Shown here: positions 28,405-42,604 of the stretch, one piece after another
How positions within the stretch are numbered: the stretch's first letter is position 1
How the letters are laid out: each line of letters starts with the position of its first letter
Source of the DNA: Apostichopus japonicus
Lineage: Eukaryota > Echinodermata > Holothuroidea > Aspidochirotida > Stichopodidae
Assembly (NCBI RefSeq): GCF_037975245.1
Contig: NC_092570.1
Location: forward strand, 11,635,001 to 11,699,000
Direction: 5' to 3'
Length of the DNA stretch: 64,000 nucleotides
The notes under the pieces: model-generated
Database searches by the model: none
Told to the model about the DNA's origin: nothing
Seen by the model: the letters and a program-made list of their open reading frames with translations, nothing else
Translations under genes and position numbers: made by a program

Positions 28405-29083
28405 CGATTAATCAAAATGTCACATTCGATTGATCGGTACCGAACATTCGATTGATCGGTACCGATCATTCAATTGATCGTTACCGAACGTTCGATTGAT
28501 CGGTATCGCACATTCGATGGATCGGTACCGCACATTAGATTGATCGGTATCGCATATTCGTTTGATCGGTATCGAACATTCGATTGATCGGGAACGCACA
28601 TTCGATTGATCGATACCGCACATTCGTTCGATCGGAACCGAACATTCGATTGATCGATACCGCACATTCCATTGATCGGTACAGCACATTCCATTGATCA
28701 TGACCGCACATTCGATTGATCGCGGCCGAACGTTCGATAGATCGGTACCGCACATTCGATTGATCGGTATCGCACATTCGATTGATCGGTACCGAACATT
28801 CGATTGATCGGTACCGCACTTTCGATTGATCTGCACAGCACATTCGATTGATCGATACCGAACTTCCGATTGATCGGTACCGAACATTATATAGATCGAA
28901 TCAACACATTCGATTGATCGGTACCGAACATTCCATTGATCGGTATCAAACATTCGATCGATCGGTACCGCACATTCGATTGATCGGTATCGAACATTCG
29001 ATTTATCGGAATCGCACATTTGTTTGATCAGTATCGAACATTCGATTGATCGGTATTTCACATTCGATTGATCGGTACCGCAC
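28405..29083. repeat. Dispersed HOR H, copy 1
   Basis: This begins at a CGATTAATCAAAATGTCAC unit and contains GATCATGACCGC, GATCGCGGCCGAACG (28713) and the AT-rich divergent unit (28889). Much the same order is found about 31.3 kb away at 59648-60458, where five or six extra units are present near the start. The edges are approximate. Confidence 0.8.
28889..28910. repeat. AT-rich divergent unit, 22 bp
   Basis: ATATAGATCGAATCAACAC followed by ATT sits in perfect register but agrees with the consensus unit at only about 14 of 22 positions. The GATCG core and CACATT end are kept and the palindrome CGGTACCG is lost. Nine such units occur, at 28.9-31.1 kb and 55.8-63.5 kb only. Confidence 0.95.
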
Positions 29084-30890
29084 ATTCGTTCGATCGGTAC
29101 TGCACATTCGATTGATAGGTACCGAACATTCGATTGATCGGTACCGAACATTCGATTGATCGGTACCGCACATTCGATTGATCGGTACCGCACATTCGAT
29201 TGATCGGTATTTCACATTCGATTGATCGGTACCGAACATTCGTTCGATCGGTACTGCACATTCGATTGATCGGTACCGCACATTCGATTGATCGGTACCG
29301 CACATTCGATTGATCGGTACCGAACGTTCGATTGATCGGTATCGAACATTCGATTGATGGGTACCGCACATTCGATTGATCGGTACCGCACATTCGATTG
29401 ATCGGTACCGCAAATTCGATTGATCGGTACCGAACATTCGATTGAACGGTACCGCACATTCGATTGATCGGTACCGAACGTTCGATTGATCGGTATGGAA
29501 CATTCGATTGATGGGTACCGCACATTCGATTGATCGGTACCGCACATTCGATTGATCGGTACCGCAAATTCGATTGATCGGTACCGAACATTCGATTGAA
29601 CGGTACCGCACATTCGATTGATCGGTACCGAACATTCGATTGATCGGTATCGCACATTCGATTGATCGGTACCGAACATTCGATTGATCGGCGCCGATCA
29701 TTCGATTGATCGGTACCGATCATTCGATTGATCGGTACCGATCATTCGATTGATCGGTACCGAAAATTCGATTGACCGGCATCGCACATTCGATTGATCG
29801 GTACGGCACATTCGATTGATCGGTATCGCATATTTGTTTGATCGGTATCGAACATTCGATTGATCGGTATCTCACATTCCATTGATCGGTACCGCACATT
29901 CGATTGTTCGGTACCGAACATTCGATTGACCGGTATCGCACATTCGATTGATCGGTACCGAACATTCGATTGATCGGTACCGAACATTCGAGTGATCGGT
30001 ACCGCACATTCGATTGATCGGTACCGCACATTCGATTGATCGGTACCGCACATTCGATTGATCGGTACCGCACATTCGATTGATCGGTACCGCACATTCG
30101 ATTGATCGGTTCAGCACATTCGATTGATCTGTACCGAACATTCGATTGATCGGTACAGATCATTCGATTGATCGGTACCGATCATTCGATTGATCGGTAC
30201 CGAACATTCGATTGATTGGTATCGCACATTCGATGGATCGGTACCGCACATTCGATTGAACGATACCGCACATTCGATTGATAGGTACCGCACATTCGAT
30301 TGATCGGAATCGCACATTCGATTGATCGGTATCGCACATTCTATTAATCGGTACCGAACATTCGATTGATCGGTACCGCACATTCGATTGATCGGTATCG
30401 CACATTCCATTTCTCGGTACCGCACATTCGATTAAACAAAATGTCACATTCGATTGATCGGTACCGCACATTCGATTGATCGGGACCGCATATTCGATTG
30501 ATCGGGGCCGCACATTCGATTGATCGGTACCGCACATTCGATTGATCGGTACTGCACATTCGATTGATCGGTACCCCTCATTCGATTGATCGGTACCGAA
30601 CGTTCGATTGATCGGTATCGAACATTCGATTGATCGGGAACGCACATTCGATTGATCGATACCGCACATTCGTTCGATCGGTACCGAACATTCGATTGAT
30701 CGATACCGCACATTCCATTGATCGGTACCGAACATTCCATTGATCATGACCGCACATTCGATTGATCGCGGCCGAACGTTCGATTGATCGGTACCGAACA
30801 TTCGATTGATCGGTACCGCACATTCGAAAGATCGGTACCGCACATTCGATTGATCGGTACCGAACATTCGATTGATCGGGACCGCACATT

Positions 30891-30911
30891 ATATAGATCG
30901 AATCACACATT
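30891..30911. repeat. AT-rich divergent unit, 21 bp
   Basis: The same divergent unit with one A missing (AATCACAC instead of AATCAACAC), shifting the register by -1. Confidence 0.95.
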
Positions 30912-31065
30912 CGATTGATCGGTACCGCACATTCGATTGATCGGTATCGCACATTTGTTTGATCGGTATCGAACATTCGATTGATCGGTATCGCACATTC
31001 CATTGATCGCTATCGCACATTCGATTGTTCGGTACCGAACATTCGATTGATCGGAACCGCACATT

Positions 31066-31086
31066 ATATAGATCGAATCACACATT
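31066..31086. repeat. AT-rich divergent unit, 21 bp
   Basis: Same 21-bp form as at 30891. Confidence 0.95.
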
Positions 31087-31152
31087 CGATTGATCGGTAT
31101 CGCACATTCGATTGATCGGGACCGCCCATTTGATTGATCGGGGCCGAACATT

Positions 31153-31173
31153 CCATTGATGATACCGCACATT
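31153..31173. repeat. 21-bp unit (-1 base), CCATTGATGATACCGC type
   Basis: The bases GATCGG are shortened to GATG here, a single-base loss of register seen only once in the window. Confidence 0.93.
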
Positions 31174-34099
31174 CAATTGATCGGCATTGCACATTCGATT
31201 GATCGGGACCGCACATTCGATTGATCGGGGACTCACATTCCATTGATCGGTACCACACATTCGATTGATCGGTACTGCACATTCGATTGATCGGTATCGA
31301 ACCTTCGATTGAAGGGTACCGCACATTCGATTGATCGGTACCGAACATTCGATTGATCGCTAACGCAAATTCGATTGATCGGTACCGAACATTCGATTGA
31401 TCGGTATCGAACATTCGATTGATCGGTATCGAACATTCGATTGATCGGTATCGCACATTCGTGTGATCGGTACCGAACATTCGATTGATCGGGAACGCAC
31501 ATTCGATTGATCGGTATCGCACATTCGATTGATCGGTATTTCACATTCGATTGACCGTTACCGCACATTCGTTCGATCGGTACTGCACATCCGATTGATC
31601 AGTACCGAACATTCGATTGATCGGTACCGCACAATCGATTGATCGGTACCGAATATTCGATTGATCGGTACCGCACATTCGATTGATCGGTATCGCACAT
31701 TCGATTGATCGGTACCGAACTTTCGATTGATCGTTATCGAACATTCGATTGAAGGGTACCGAACATTCGATTGATCGGTACCGCTCATTCGTTCGATCGG
31801 TACTGCACATTCGATTGATCGGTACCGCACATTCGATTGATCTGTACTGCACATTCGATTGATCGGTACCGTACAATCGATTGATCGGTACCGAACATTC
31901 GATTGATCGGTACCGCACATTCGATTGATCGGTACCGAACATTCGATTGATCTGGGCCGCACATTCCATTGATCGGTACCACACATTCGTTTGATCGGTA
32001 CCGCACATTCGATTGATCGGTACCGAACGTTTGATTGATCGGTATCGAACATTCGATTGATCTGTACCGCACATTCGATTGATCGGTACCGCACATTCGA
32101 TTGATCGGTACCGAACATTCGATTGATCGGTATCGCACATTCGATGGATCGGTACCGCACGTTCGATTGAACGGTACCGCACATTCGATTGATCGGTATC
32201 GAACATTCGATTTATCGGAATCGCACATTTATTTGATCAGTATCGAACATTCGATTGATCGGTATTTCACATTCGATTGATCGGTACCGCAAATTCGTTC
32301 GATCGGTACTGCACATTCGATTGATCGGTACCGAACATTCGATTGATCGGTACCGAACATTCGATTGATCGGTACCGCACATTCGATTGATCGGTATCGC
32401 ACATTCCATTGATCGGTACCACACATTCGATTGATCGGTATTTCACATTCGATTGATCGGTACCGCACATTCGTTCGATCGGTACTGCACATTCGATTGA
32501 TCGGTACCGCACATTCGATTGATCGGTACTGCACATTCGATTGATCGGTACCGAACGTTCGATTGATCGGTATCGAACATTCGATTGATCGGTACCGCAC
32601 ATTCGATTGATCGGTACCGCAAATTCGATTGATCGGTACCGAATATTCGATTGAACGGTACCGAACATTCGATTGATCGGTACCGCACATTCGATTGATC
32701 GGTATCGTTCATTCGATTGATCGGTACCGCTCATTCGTTCGATCGGTACTGCACATTCGATTGATCGGTACCGCACATTCGATTGATCTGTACCACACAT
32801 TCGATTGATCGGTACCGAACATTCGATTGATCGGTACCGAACATTCGATTGATCGGGACCGATCATTCGATTGATCGGTACCGAACATTCGATTGATCGG
32901 TATCGCACATTCGATGTATCGGTACCGCACATTCGATTGATCGGTACCGCACATTCGATTGATCGGTACCGAACATTCGATTGATCGGTACCGATCATTC
33001 GATTGATCGGTACCGATCATTCGATTGATCGGTACCGAACATTCGATTGATCGGTATCGCACATTCGATGGATCTGTACCGCACATTCGATTGAACGGTA
33101 CCGCACATTCGATTGATAGGTACCGCACATTCGATTGATAGGTACCGCACATTCGATTGATCGGAATCGCACATTCGATTGATCGGTATCGCACATTCGT
33201 GTGATCGGTACCGAACATTCGATTGATCGGGAACGCACATTCGATTGATCGGTATCGCACATTCGATTGATCGGTTTTTCACATTCGATTGACCGTTACC
33301 GCACATTCGTTCGATCGGTACTGCACATCCGATTGATCAGTACCGAACATTCGATTGATCGGTACCGCACAATCGATTGATCGGTACCGAATATTCGATT
33401 GATCGGTACCGCACATTCGATTGATCGGTATCGCACATTCGATTGAACGGTACCGAACTTTCGATTGATCGGTATCGAACATTCGATTGAAGGGTACCGA
33501 ACATTCGATTGATCGGTACCGCACATTCGATTGATCGGTATCGAACATTCGATTGATCGGTATCGAACATTCGATTGATCGGTACCGAACATTCGATTGA
33601 TCGGTACCGCACATTCGATTGATCGGTATCGCACATTCCATTGATCGGTACCACACATTCGATTGATCGGTATTTCACATTCGATTGATCGGTACCGCAC
33701 ATTCGTTCGATCGGTACTGCACATTCGATTGATCGGTACCGCACATTCGATTGATCGGGAACGCACATTCTTTTGATCGGTACCGCAAATTCGATTGATC
33801 GGTACCGAATATTCGATTGATCGGTATCGCACATTCGATTGATCGGTACCGCTCATTCGTTCGATCGGTACTGCACATTCGATTGATCGGTACCGCACAT
33901 TCGATTGATCTGTACCGCACATTCGATTGATCGGTACCGCACATTCGATTGATCGGTACCGAACATTCGATTGATCGGTACCACACATTCGATTGATCGG
34001 TACCGCACATTCGATTGATCGGTACCGCACATTCGATTGATCGGTACCGAAAATTCGATTGATCGGCACCGATTATTCGATTGATCCGTACCGATCATT

Positions 34100-34120
34100 C
34101 GATTGATCGGTACCGAAATT
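34100..34120. repeat. 21-bp unit (-1 base), TACCGAAATT type, copy 1
   Basis: CCGAACATT has lost a base to give CCGAAATT. The same unit is at 41145, 48146, 50609 and 52346, always just after a GATCATT unit and a GCACCGATTATT unit, so it tags one ancestral block of several hundred base pairs shared by HOR I and HOR K. Confidence 0.96.
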
Positions 34121-35559
34121 CGATTGATCGGTATCGTACATTCAATTGATCGGTACCGAACATTCGATCGATCGGTACCGAACATTCGATTGATCTGTAC
34201 CGCACATTCGATTGATCGGTACCGCACATTCTTTTGATCGGTACCGAACATTCGAATGATCGGTAACGCACATTCGATTGATCGGTATCGCAAATTCCAT
34301 TGATCGGTACCGCACATTCGATTGACAGGTATTTCACATTCGATTGATCGGTACCGCACATTCGTTCGATCGGTACTGCACATTCGATTGATCGGTACCG
34401 AACATTCGATTGATCGGTACCGCACAATCGATTGATCTGTACCGAACATTCGATTGATCGGTACCGCACATTCGATTGATCGGTACCGAACATTCGATTG
34501 ATCGGGGCCGCACATTCCATTGATCGGTACCACACATTCGATTGATCGGTACCGCACATTCGATTGATCGGTACCGAACGTTTGATTGATCGGTATCGAA
34601 CATTCGATTGATGGGTATCGCACATTCGATTGATCGGTACCGAACACCCGATTGATCGGTACCGAACATTCGATTGATCTGTACCGCACATTCGATTGAT
34701 CGGTACCGCACATTCGATTGATCGGTACCGAACATTCGATTGATCGGTATCGCACATTCGATGGATCGGTACCGCACGTTCGATTGAACGGTACCGCACA
34801 TTCGATTGATCGGTATCGAACATTCGATTTATCGGAATCGCACATTTGTTTGATCAGTATTTCACATTCGATTGATCGGTATTTCACATTCGATTGATCG
34901 GTACCGCAAATTCGTTCGATCGGTACTGCCTATTCGATTAATCGGTACCGAACATTCGATTGATCGGTATCGCACATTCCATTGATCGGTACCACACATT
35001 CGATTGATCGGTATTTCACATTCGATTGATCGGTACCGCACATTCGTTCGATCGGTACTGCACATTTGATTGATCGGTACCGCACATTCGATTGATCGGT
35101 ACTGCACATTCGATTGATCGGTACCGAACGTTCGATTGATCGGTATCGAACATTCGATTGATCGGTACCGCACATTCGATTGATCGGTACCGTAATTTCG
35201 ATTGATCGGTACCGAATATTCGATTGAACGGTACCGAACATTCGATTGATCGGTACCGAACATTCGATTGATCGGTATCGCACATTCGATTGATCGGTAC
35301 CGCTCATTCGTTCGATCGGTACTGCACATTCGATTGATCGGTACCGAACATTCGATTGATCGGTACCGAACATTCGATTGATCGGTACCGATCATTCGAT
35401 GGATCGGTACCGAACATTCGATTGATCGGTATCGCACATTCGATGTATCGGTACCGCACATTCGATTGAACGGTACCGCACATTCGATTGATAGATACCG
35501 CACATTCGATTGATCGGAATCGCACATTCGATTGATCGATATCGCACATTCTATTAATC

Positions 35560-37345
35560 GGTACCGAACATTCGATTGATCGGTACCGCACATTCGATTG
35601 ATCGGTATCGCACATTCCATTTCTCGGTACCGAACATTCGATTAATCAAAATGTCACATTCGATTGATCGATACCGCACATTATTAGATTGATCGGTATC
35701 GCACATTTGTTTGATCGGTATCGAATATTCGATTGATCGGTACCGCACATTCGATTGATCGGTATCGCACATTCCATTTCTCGGTACCGCACATTCGATT
35801 AATCAAAATGTCACATTCGATTGATCGATACCGCACATTCGATTGATCGGTATCGCAGATTTGTTTGATCGGTATCGAACATTCGATTGATCGGTACCGC
35901 ACATTCGATTGATCGGTACCGAACGTTCGATTGATCGGTATCGAACATTCGATTGAAGGGTACCGCACATTCGATTGATCGGTACCGAACATTCGATTGA
36001 TCGCTAACGCAAATTCGATTGATCGGTACCGAACATTCGATTGATCGGGAACGCACATTCGATTGATCGGTATCGCACATTCGATTGATCGGTATTTCAC
36101 ATTCGATTGACCGTTACCGCACATTCGTTCGATCGGTACTGCACATTCGATTGATCGGTACCGAACGTTTGATTGATCTTTATCGAACAATCGATTGAAG
36201 GGTACCGCACATTCGATTGATCGGTACCGAATATTCGATTGATCGGTACCGCACATTCGATTGATCGGTATCGCACATTCGTTTGATCGGTACCGCACAT
36301 TCGATTGACTGGTATTTCACATTCGATTGTTCGGTACCGCACATTCGTTCGATCGGTACTGCACATTCGATTGATCGGTACCGAACATTCGATTGATCGG
36401 TACCGCACATTCGATTGATCGGTACCGAACACCCGATTGATCGGTATCGAACATTCGATTTATCGGGAACGCATATTTGTTTGATCAGTATCGAACATTC
36501 GATTGATCGGTATTGCACATTCGATTGATCGGTACCGCAAATTCGTTCGATCGGTACTGCACATTCGATTGATCGGTACCGAACATTCGATTGATCGGTA
36601 CCGAACATTCGATTGATCGGTACCGCACATTCGATTGATCGTTATCGCACATTCCATTGATCGGTACCACACATTCGATTGATCGGTATTTCACATTCGA
36701 TTGATCGGTACCGCACATTCGTTCGATCGGTATCGCACATTCGATTGATCTGTACCGCACATTCGATTGATCGGCACTGCACATTCGATTGATCGGTACC
36801 GAACGTTCGATTGATCGGTATCGAACATTCGATTGATCGGTACCGCACATTCGATTGATCGGTACCGCAAATTCGATTGATCGGTACCGAATATTCGATT
36901 GAACGGTACCGAATATTCGATTGATCGGTACCGCACATTCGATTGATCGGTATCGCACATTCGTTTGATCGGTACCGCACATTCGATTGACTGGTATTTC
37001 ACATTCGATTGATCGGTACCGCACATTCGTTCGATCGGTACTGCACATTCGATTGATCGGTACCGAACATTCGATTGATCGGTACCGCTCATTCGTTCGA
37101 TCGGTACTGCACATTCGATTGATCGGTACCGAACATTCGATTGATGGGTATCGCACATTCCATTGATCGGTACCGAACACCCGATTGATCGGTACCGAAC
37201 ATTCGATTGATCTGTACCGCACATTCGATTGATCGGTACCGCACATTCGATTGATCGGTACCGAACATTCGATTGATCGGTATCGCATATTCGATGGATC
37301 GGTACCGCACGTTCGATTGAACGGTACCGCACATTCGATTGATCG
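35560..37345. repeat. Sub-HOR J, copy 1 (1785 bp)
   Basis: A block of 81 units plus 3 bases, marked by two CGATTAATCAAAATGTCAC units (35639, 35796) and the 25-bp unit at 35683. It is repeated immediately downstream. Confidence 0.9.
35683..35707. repeat. 25-bp unit (+3 bases), ATTAGATTGATCGG type, copy 1
   Basis: The unit begins ATTAGATTGATCGG instead of CGATTGATCGG, a gain of three bases. It occurs only once per sub-HOR J copy. Confidence 0.96.
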
Positions 37346-39130
37346 GTACCGAACATTCGATTGATCGGTACCGCACATTCGATTGATCGGTATCGCACAT
37401 TCCATTTCTCGGTACCGAACATTCGATTAATCAAAATGTCACATTCGATTGATCGATACCGCACATTATTAGATTGATCGGTATCGCACATTTGTTTGAT
37501 CGGTATCGAATATTCGATTGATCGGTACCGCACATTCGATTGATCGGTATCGCACATTCCATTTCTCGGTACCGCACATTCGATTAATCAAAATGTCACA
37601 TTCGATTGATCGATACCGCACATTCGATTGATCGGTATCGCACATTTGTTTGATCGGTATCGAACATTCGATTGATCGGTACCGCACATTCGATTGATCG
37701 GTACCGAACGTTCGATTGATCGGTATCGAACATTCGATTGAAGGGTACCGCACATTCGATTGATCGGTACCGAACATTCGATTGATCGCTAACGCAAATT
37801 CGATTGATCGGTACCGAACATTCGATTGATCGGGAACGCACATTCGATTGATCGGTATCGCACATTCGATTGATCGGTATTTCACATTCGATTGACCGTT
37901 ACCGCACATTCGTTCGATCGGTACTGCACATTCGATTGATCGGTACCGAACGTTTGATTGATCTTTATCGAACAATCGATTGAAGGGTACCGCACATTCG
38001 ATTGATCGGTACCGAATATTCGATTGATCGGTACCGCACATTCGATTGATCGGTATCGCACATTCGTTTGATCGGTACCGCACATTCGATTGGCTGGTAT
38101 TTCACATTCGATTGTTCGGTACCGCACATTCGTTCGATCGGTACTGCACATTCGATTGATCGGTACCGAACATTCGATTGATCGGTACCGCACATTCGAT
38201 TGATCGGTACCGAACACCCGATTGATCGGTATCGAACATTCGATTTATCGGGAACGCATATTTGTTTGATCAGTATCGAACATTCGATTGATCGGTATTT
38301 CACATTCGATTGATCGGTGCCGCAAATTCGTTCGATCGGTACTGCACATTCGATTGATCGGTACCGAACATTCGATTGATCGGTACCGAACATTCGATTG
38401 ATCGGTACCGCACATTCGATTGATCGTTATCGCACATTCCATTGATCGGTACCACACATTCGATTGATCGGGATTTCACATTCGATTGATCGGTACCGCA
38501 CATTCGTTCGATCGGTATCGCACATTCGATTGATCTGTACCGCACATTCGATTGATCGGCACTGCACATTCGATTGATCGGTACCGAACGTTCGATTGAT
38601 CGGTATCGAACATTCGATTGATCGGTACCGCACATTCGATTGATCGGTACCGCAAATTCGATTGATCGGTACCGAATATTCGATTGAACGGTACCGAATA
38701 TTCGATTGATCGGTACCGCACATTCGATTGATCGGTATCGCACATTCGTTTGATCGGTACCGCACATTCGATTGACTGGTATTTCACATTCGATTGATCG
38801 GTACCGAACATTCGTTCGATCGGTACTGCACATTCGATTGATCGGTACCGAACATTCGATTGATCGGTACCGCTCATTCGTTCGATCGGTACTGCACATT
38901 CGATTGATCGGTACCGAACATTCGATTGATGGGTATCGCACATTCCATTGATCGGTACCGAACACCCGATTGATCGGTACCGAACATTCGATTGATCTGT
39001 ACCGCACATTCGATTGATCGGTACCGCACATTCGATTGATCGGTACCGAACATTCGATTGATCGGTATCGCATATTCGATGGATCGGTACCGCACGTTCG
39101 ATTGAACGGTACCGCACATTCGATTGATCG
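37345..39130. repeat. Sub-HOR J, copy 2 (1785 bp)
   Basis: This matches copy 1 at an offset of 1785 bp, with the same two markers (37424, 37581) and a 25-bp unit at 37468. Confidence 0.9.
37468..37492. repeat. 25-bp unit (+3 bases), copy 2
   Basis: Same three-base gain as at 35683; 1785 bp downstream. Confidence 0.96.
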
Positions 39131-41144
39131 GTATCGAACATTCGATTTATCGGAATCGCACATTTGTTTGATCAGTATCGAACATTCGATTGATCGGTAT
39201 TTCACATTCGATTGATCGGTACCGCAAATTCGTTCGATCGGTACTACACATTCGATTGATCGGTACCGAACATTCGATTGATCGGTACCGAACATTCGAT
39301 TGATCGGTACCGCACATTCGATTGATCGGTATCGCACATTCCATTGATCGGTACCACACATTCGATTGATCGGTACCGAACACCCGATTGATCGGTACCG
39401 AACATTCGATTTATCTGTACCGCACATTCGATCGATCGGTACCGCACGTTCGATTGAACGGTACCGCACATTCGATTGATCGGTATCGAACATTCGATTT
39501 ATCGGGAACGCATATTTGTTTGATCAGTATCGAACATTCGATTGATCGGTATTTCACATTCGATTGATCGGTACCGCAAATTCGTTCGATCGGTACTGCA
39601 CATTCGATTGATCGGTACCGAACATTCGATTGATCGGTACCGAACATTCGATTGATCGGTACCGCACATTCGATTGATCGTTATCGCACATTCCATTGAT
39701 CGGTACCACACATTCGATTGATCGGTATTTCACATTCGATTGATCGGTACCGCACATTCGTTCGATCGGTATCGCACATTCGATTGATCTGTACCGCACA
39801 TTCGATTGATCGGCACTGCACATTCGATTGATCGGTACCGCACATTCGATTGATCTGTACCGCACATTCGATTGATCGGTACCGAACATTCGATTGATCG
39901 GTACCGAACATTCGATTGATCGGTACCGATCATTCGATTGATCGGTACCGAACATTCGATTGATCGGTATCGCACATTCGATGTATCGGTACCGCACATT
40001 CGATTGATCGGTACCGCACATTCGATTGATCGGTACCGAACATTCGATTGATCGGTACCGATCATTCGATTGATCGGTACCGATCATTCGATTGATCGGT
40101 ACCGAACATTCGATTGATCGGTATCGCACATTCGATGGATCTGTACCGCACATTCGATTGAACGGTACCGCACATTCGATTGATCGGTACCGCACATTCG
40201 ATTGATCGGAATCGCACATTCGATTGATCGGTATCGCACATTCGTGTGATCGGTACCGAACATTCGATTGATCGGGAACGCACATTCGATTGATCGGTAT
40301 CGCACATTCGATTGATCGGTTTTTCACATTCGATTGACCGTTACCGCACATTCGTTCGATCGGTACTGCACATCCGATTGATCAGTACCGAACATTCGAT
40401 TGATCGGTACCGCACAATCGATTGATCGGTACCGAATATTCGATTGATCGGTACCGCACATTCGATTGATCGGTATCGCACATTCGATTGAACGGTACCG
40501 AACTTTCGATTGATCGGTATCGAACATTCGATTGAAGGGTACCGAACATTCGATTGATCGGTACCGCACATTCGATTGATCGGTATCGAACATTCGATTG
40601 ATCGGTATCGAACATTCGATTGATCGGTACCGAACATTCGATTGATCGGTACCGCACATTCGATTGATCGGTATCGCACATTCCATTGATCGGTACCACA
40701 CATTCGATTGATCGGTATTTCACATTCGATTGATCGGTACCGCACATTCGTTCGATCGGTACTGCACATTCGATTGATCGGTACCGCACATTCGATTGAT
40801 CGGGAACGCACATTCTTTTGATCGGTACCGCAAATTCGATTGATCGGTACCGAATATTCGATTGATCGGTATCGCACATTCGATTGATCGGTACCGCTCA
40901 TTCGTTCGATCGGTACTGCACATTCGATTGATCGGTACCGCACATTCGATTGATCTGTACCGCACATTCGATTGATCGGTACCGCACATTCGATTGATCG
41001 GTACCGAACATTCGATTGATCGGTACCACACATTCGATTGATCGGTACCGCACATTCGATTGATCGGTACCGCACATTCGATTGATCGGTACCGAAAATT
41101 CGATTGATCGGCACCGATTATTCGATTGATCCGTACCGATCATT

Positions 41145-41165
41145 CGATTGATCGGTACCGAAATT
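41145..41165. repeat. 21-bp unit (-1 base), TACCGAAATT type, copy 2
   Basis: Same deletion as at 34100, 7045 bp away in HOR I copy 2. Confidence 0.96.
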
Positions 41166-42604
41166 CGATTGATCGGTGTCGTACATTCAATTGATCGGTA
41201 CCGAACATTCGATCGATCGGTACCGAACATTCGATTGATCTGTACCGCACATTCGATTGATCGGTACCGCACATTCTTTTGATCGGTACCGAACATTCGA
41301 ATGATCGGTAACGCACATTCGATTGATCGGTATCGCAAATTCCATTGATCGGTACCGCACATTCGATTGACTGGTATTTCACATTCGATTGATCGGTACC
41401 GCACATTCGTTCGATCGGTACTGCACATTCGATTGATCGGTACCGAACATTCGATTGATCGGTACCGCACAATCGATTGATCTGTACCGAACATTCGATT
41501 GATCGGTACCGCACATTCGATTGATCGGTACCGAACATTCGATTGATCGGGGCCGCACATTCCATTGATCGGTACCACACATTCGATTGATCGGTACCGC
41601 ACATTCGATTGATCGGTACCGAACGTTTGATTGATCGGTATCGAACATTCGATTGATGGGTATCGCACATTCGATTGATCGGTACCGAACACCCGATTGA
41701 TCGGTACCGAACATTCGATTGATCTGTACCGCACATTCGATTGATCGGTACCGCACATTCGATTGATCGGTACCGAACATTCGATTGATCGGTATCGCAC
41801 ATTCGATGGATCGGTACCGCACGTTCGATTGAACGGTACCGCACATTCGATTGATCGGTATCGAACATTCGATTTATCGGAATCGCACATTTGTTTGATC
41901 AGTATTTCACATTCGATTGATCGGTATTTCACATTCGATTGATCGGTACCGCAAATTCGTTCGATCGGTACTGCACATTCGATTAATCGGTACCGAACAT
42001 TCGATTGATCGGTATCGCACATTCCATTGATCGGTACCACACATTCGATTGATCGGTATTTCACATTCGATTGATCGGTACCGCACATTCGTTCGATCGG
42101 TACTGCACATTTGATTGATCGGTACTGCACATTCGATTGATCGGTACTGCACATTCGATTGATCGGTACCGAACGTTCGATTGATCGGTATCGAACATTC
42201 GATTGATCGGTACCGCACATTCGATTGATCGGTACCGTAATTTCGATTGATCGGTACCGAATATTCGATTGAACGGTACCGAACATTCGATTGATCGGTA
42301 CCGAACATTCGATTGATCGGTATCGCACATTCGATTGATCGGTACCGCTCATTCGTTCGATCGGTACTGCACATTCGATTGATCGGTACCGAACATTCGA
42401 TTGATCGGTACCGAACATTCGATTGATCGGTACCGATCATTCGATGGATCGGTACCGAACATTCGATTGATCGGTATCGCACATTCGATGTATCGGTACC
42501 GCACATTCGATTGAACGGTACCGCACATTCGATTGATAGATACCGCACATTCGATTGATCGGAATCGCACATTCGATTGATCGATATCGCACATTCTATT
42601 AATC

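Larger units (their letters stand above)
29084..32759. repeat. Mixed 22-bp satellite region
   Basis: Units are in register apart from three single-base losses (30891, 31066, 31153). A second GATCGCGGCCGAACG cassette (30759) and two AT-rich divergent units are present. Short blocks resemble HOR G and HOR H, but no long duplicate was assigned. No non-satellite sequence was seen. Confidence 0.85.
32760..39741. repeat. HOR I, copy 1 (about 7.0 kb)
   Basis: The largest duplication in the window. The unit order recurs at an offset of 7067 bp at the left edge, then 7045, 7001 and finally 7067 bp. Each value is a multiple of 22 plus the 5 bases expected from the irregular units (two +3 and one -1) enclosed. 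Sampled stretches are nearly identical between copies, and both copies carry the same rare irregular units. Confidence 0.93.

Noticed and set aside
28889-28910. AT-rich ATATAG units as TATA-box promoters or transposon target-site traces
   Set aside because: They keep the 22-bp register, lie between ordinary units, and show no inverted repeats, target duplications or downstream gene.
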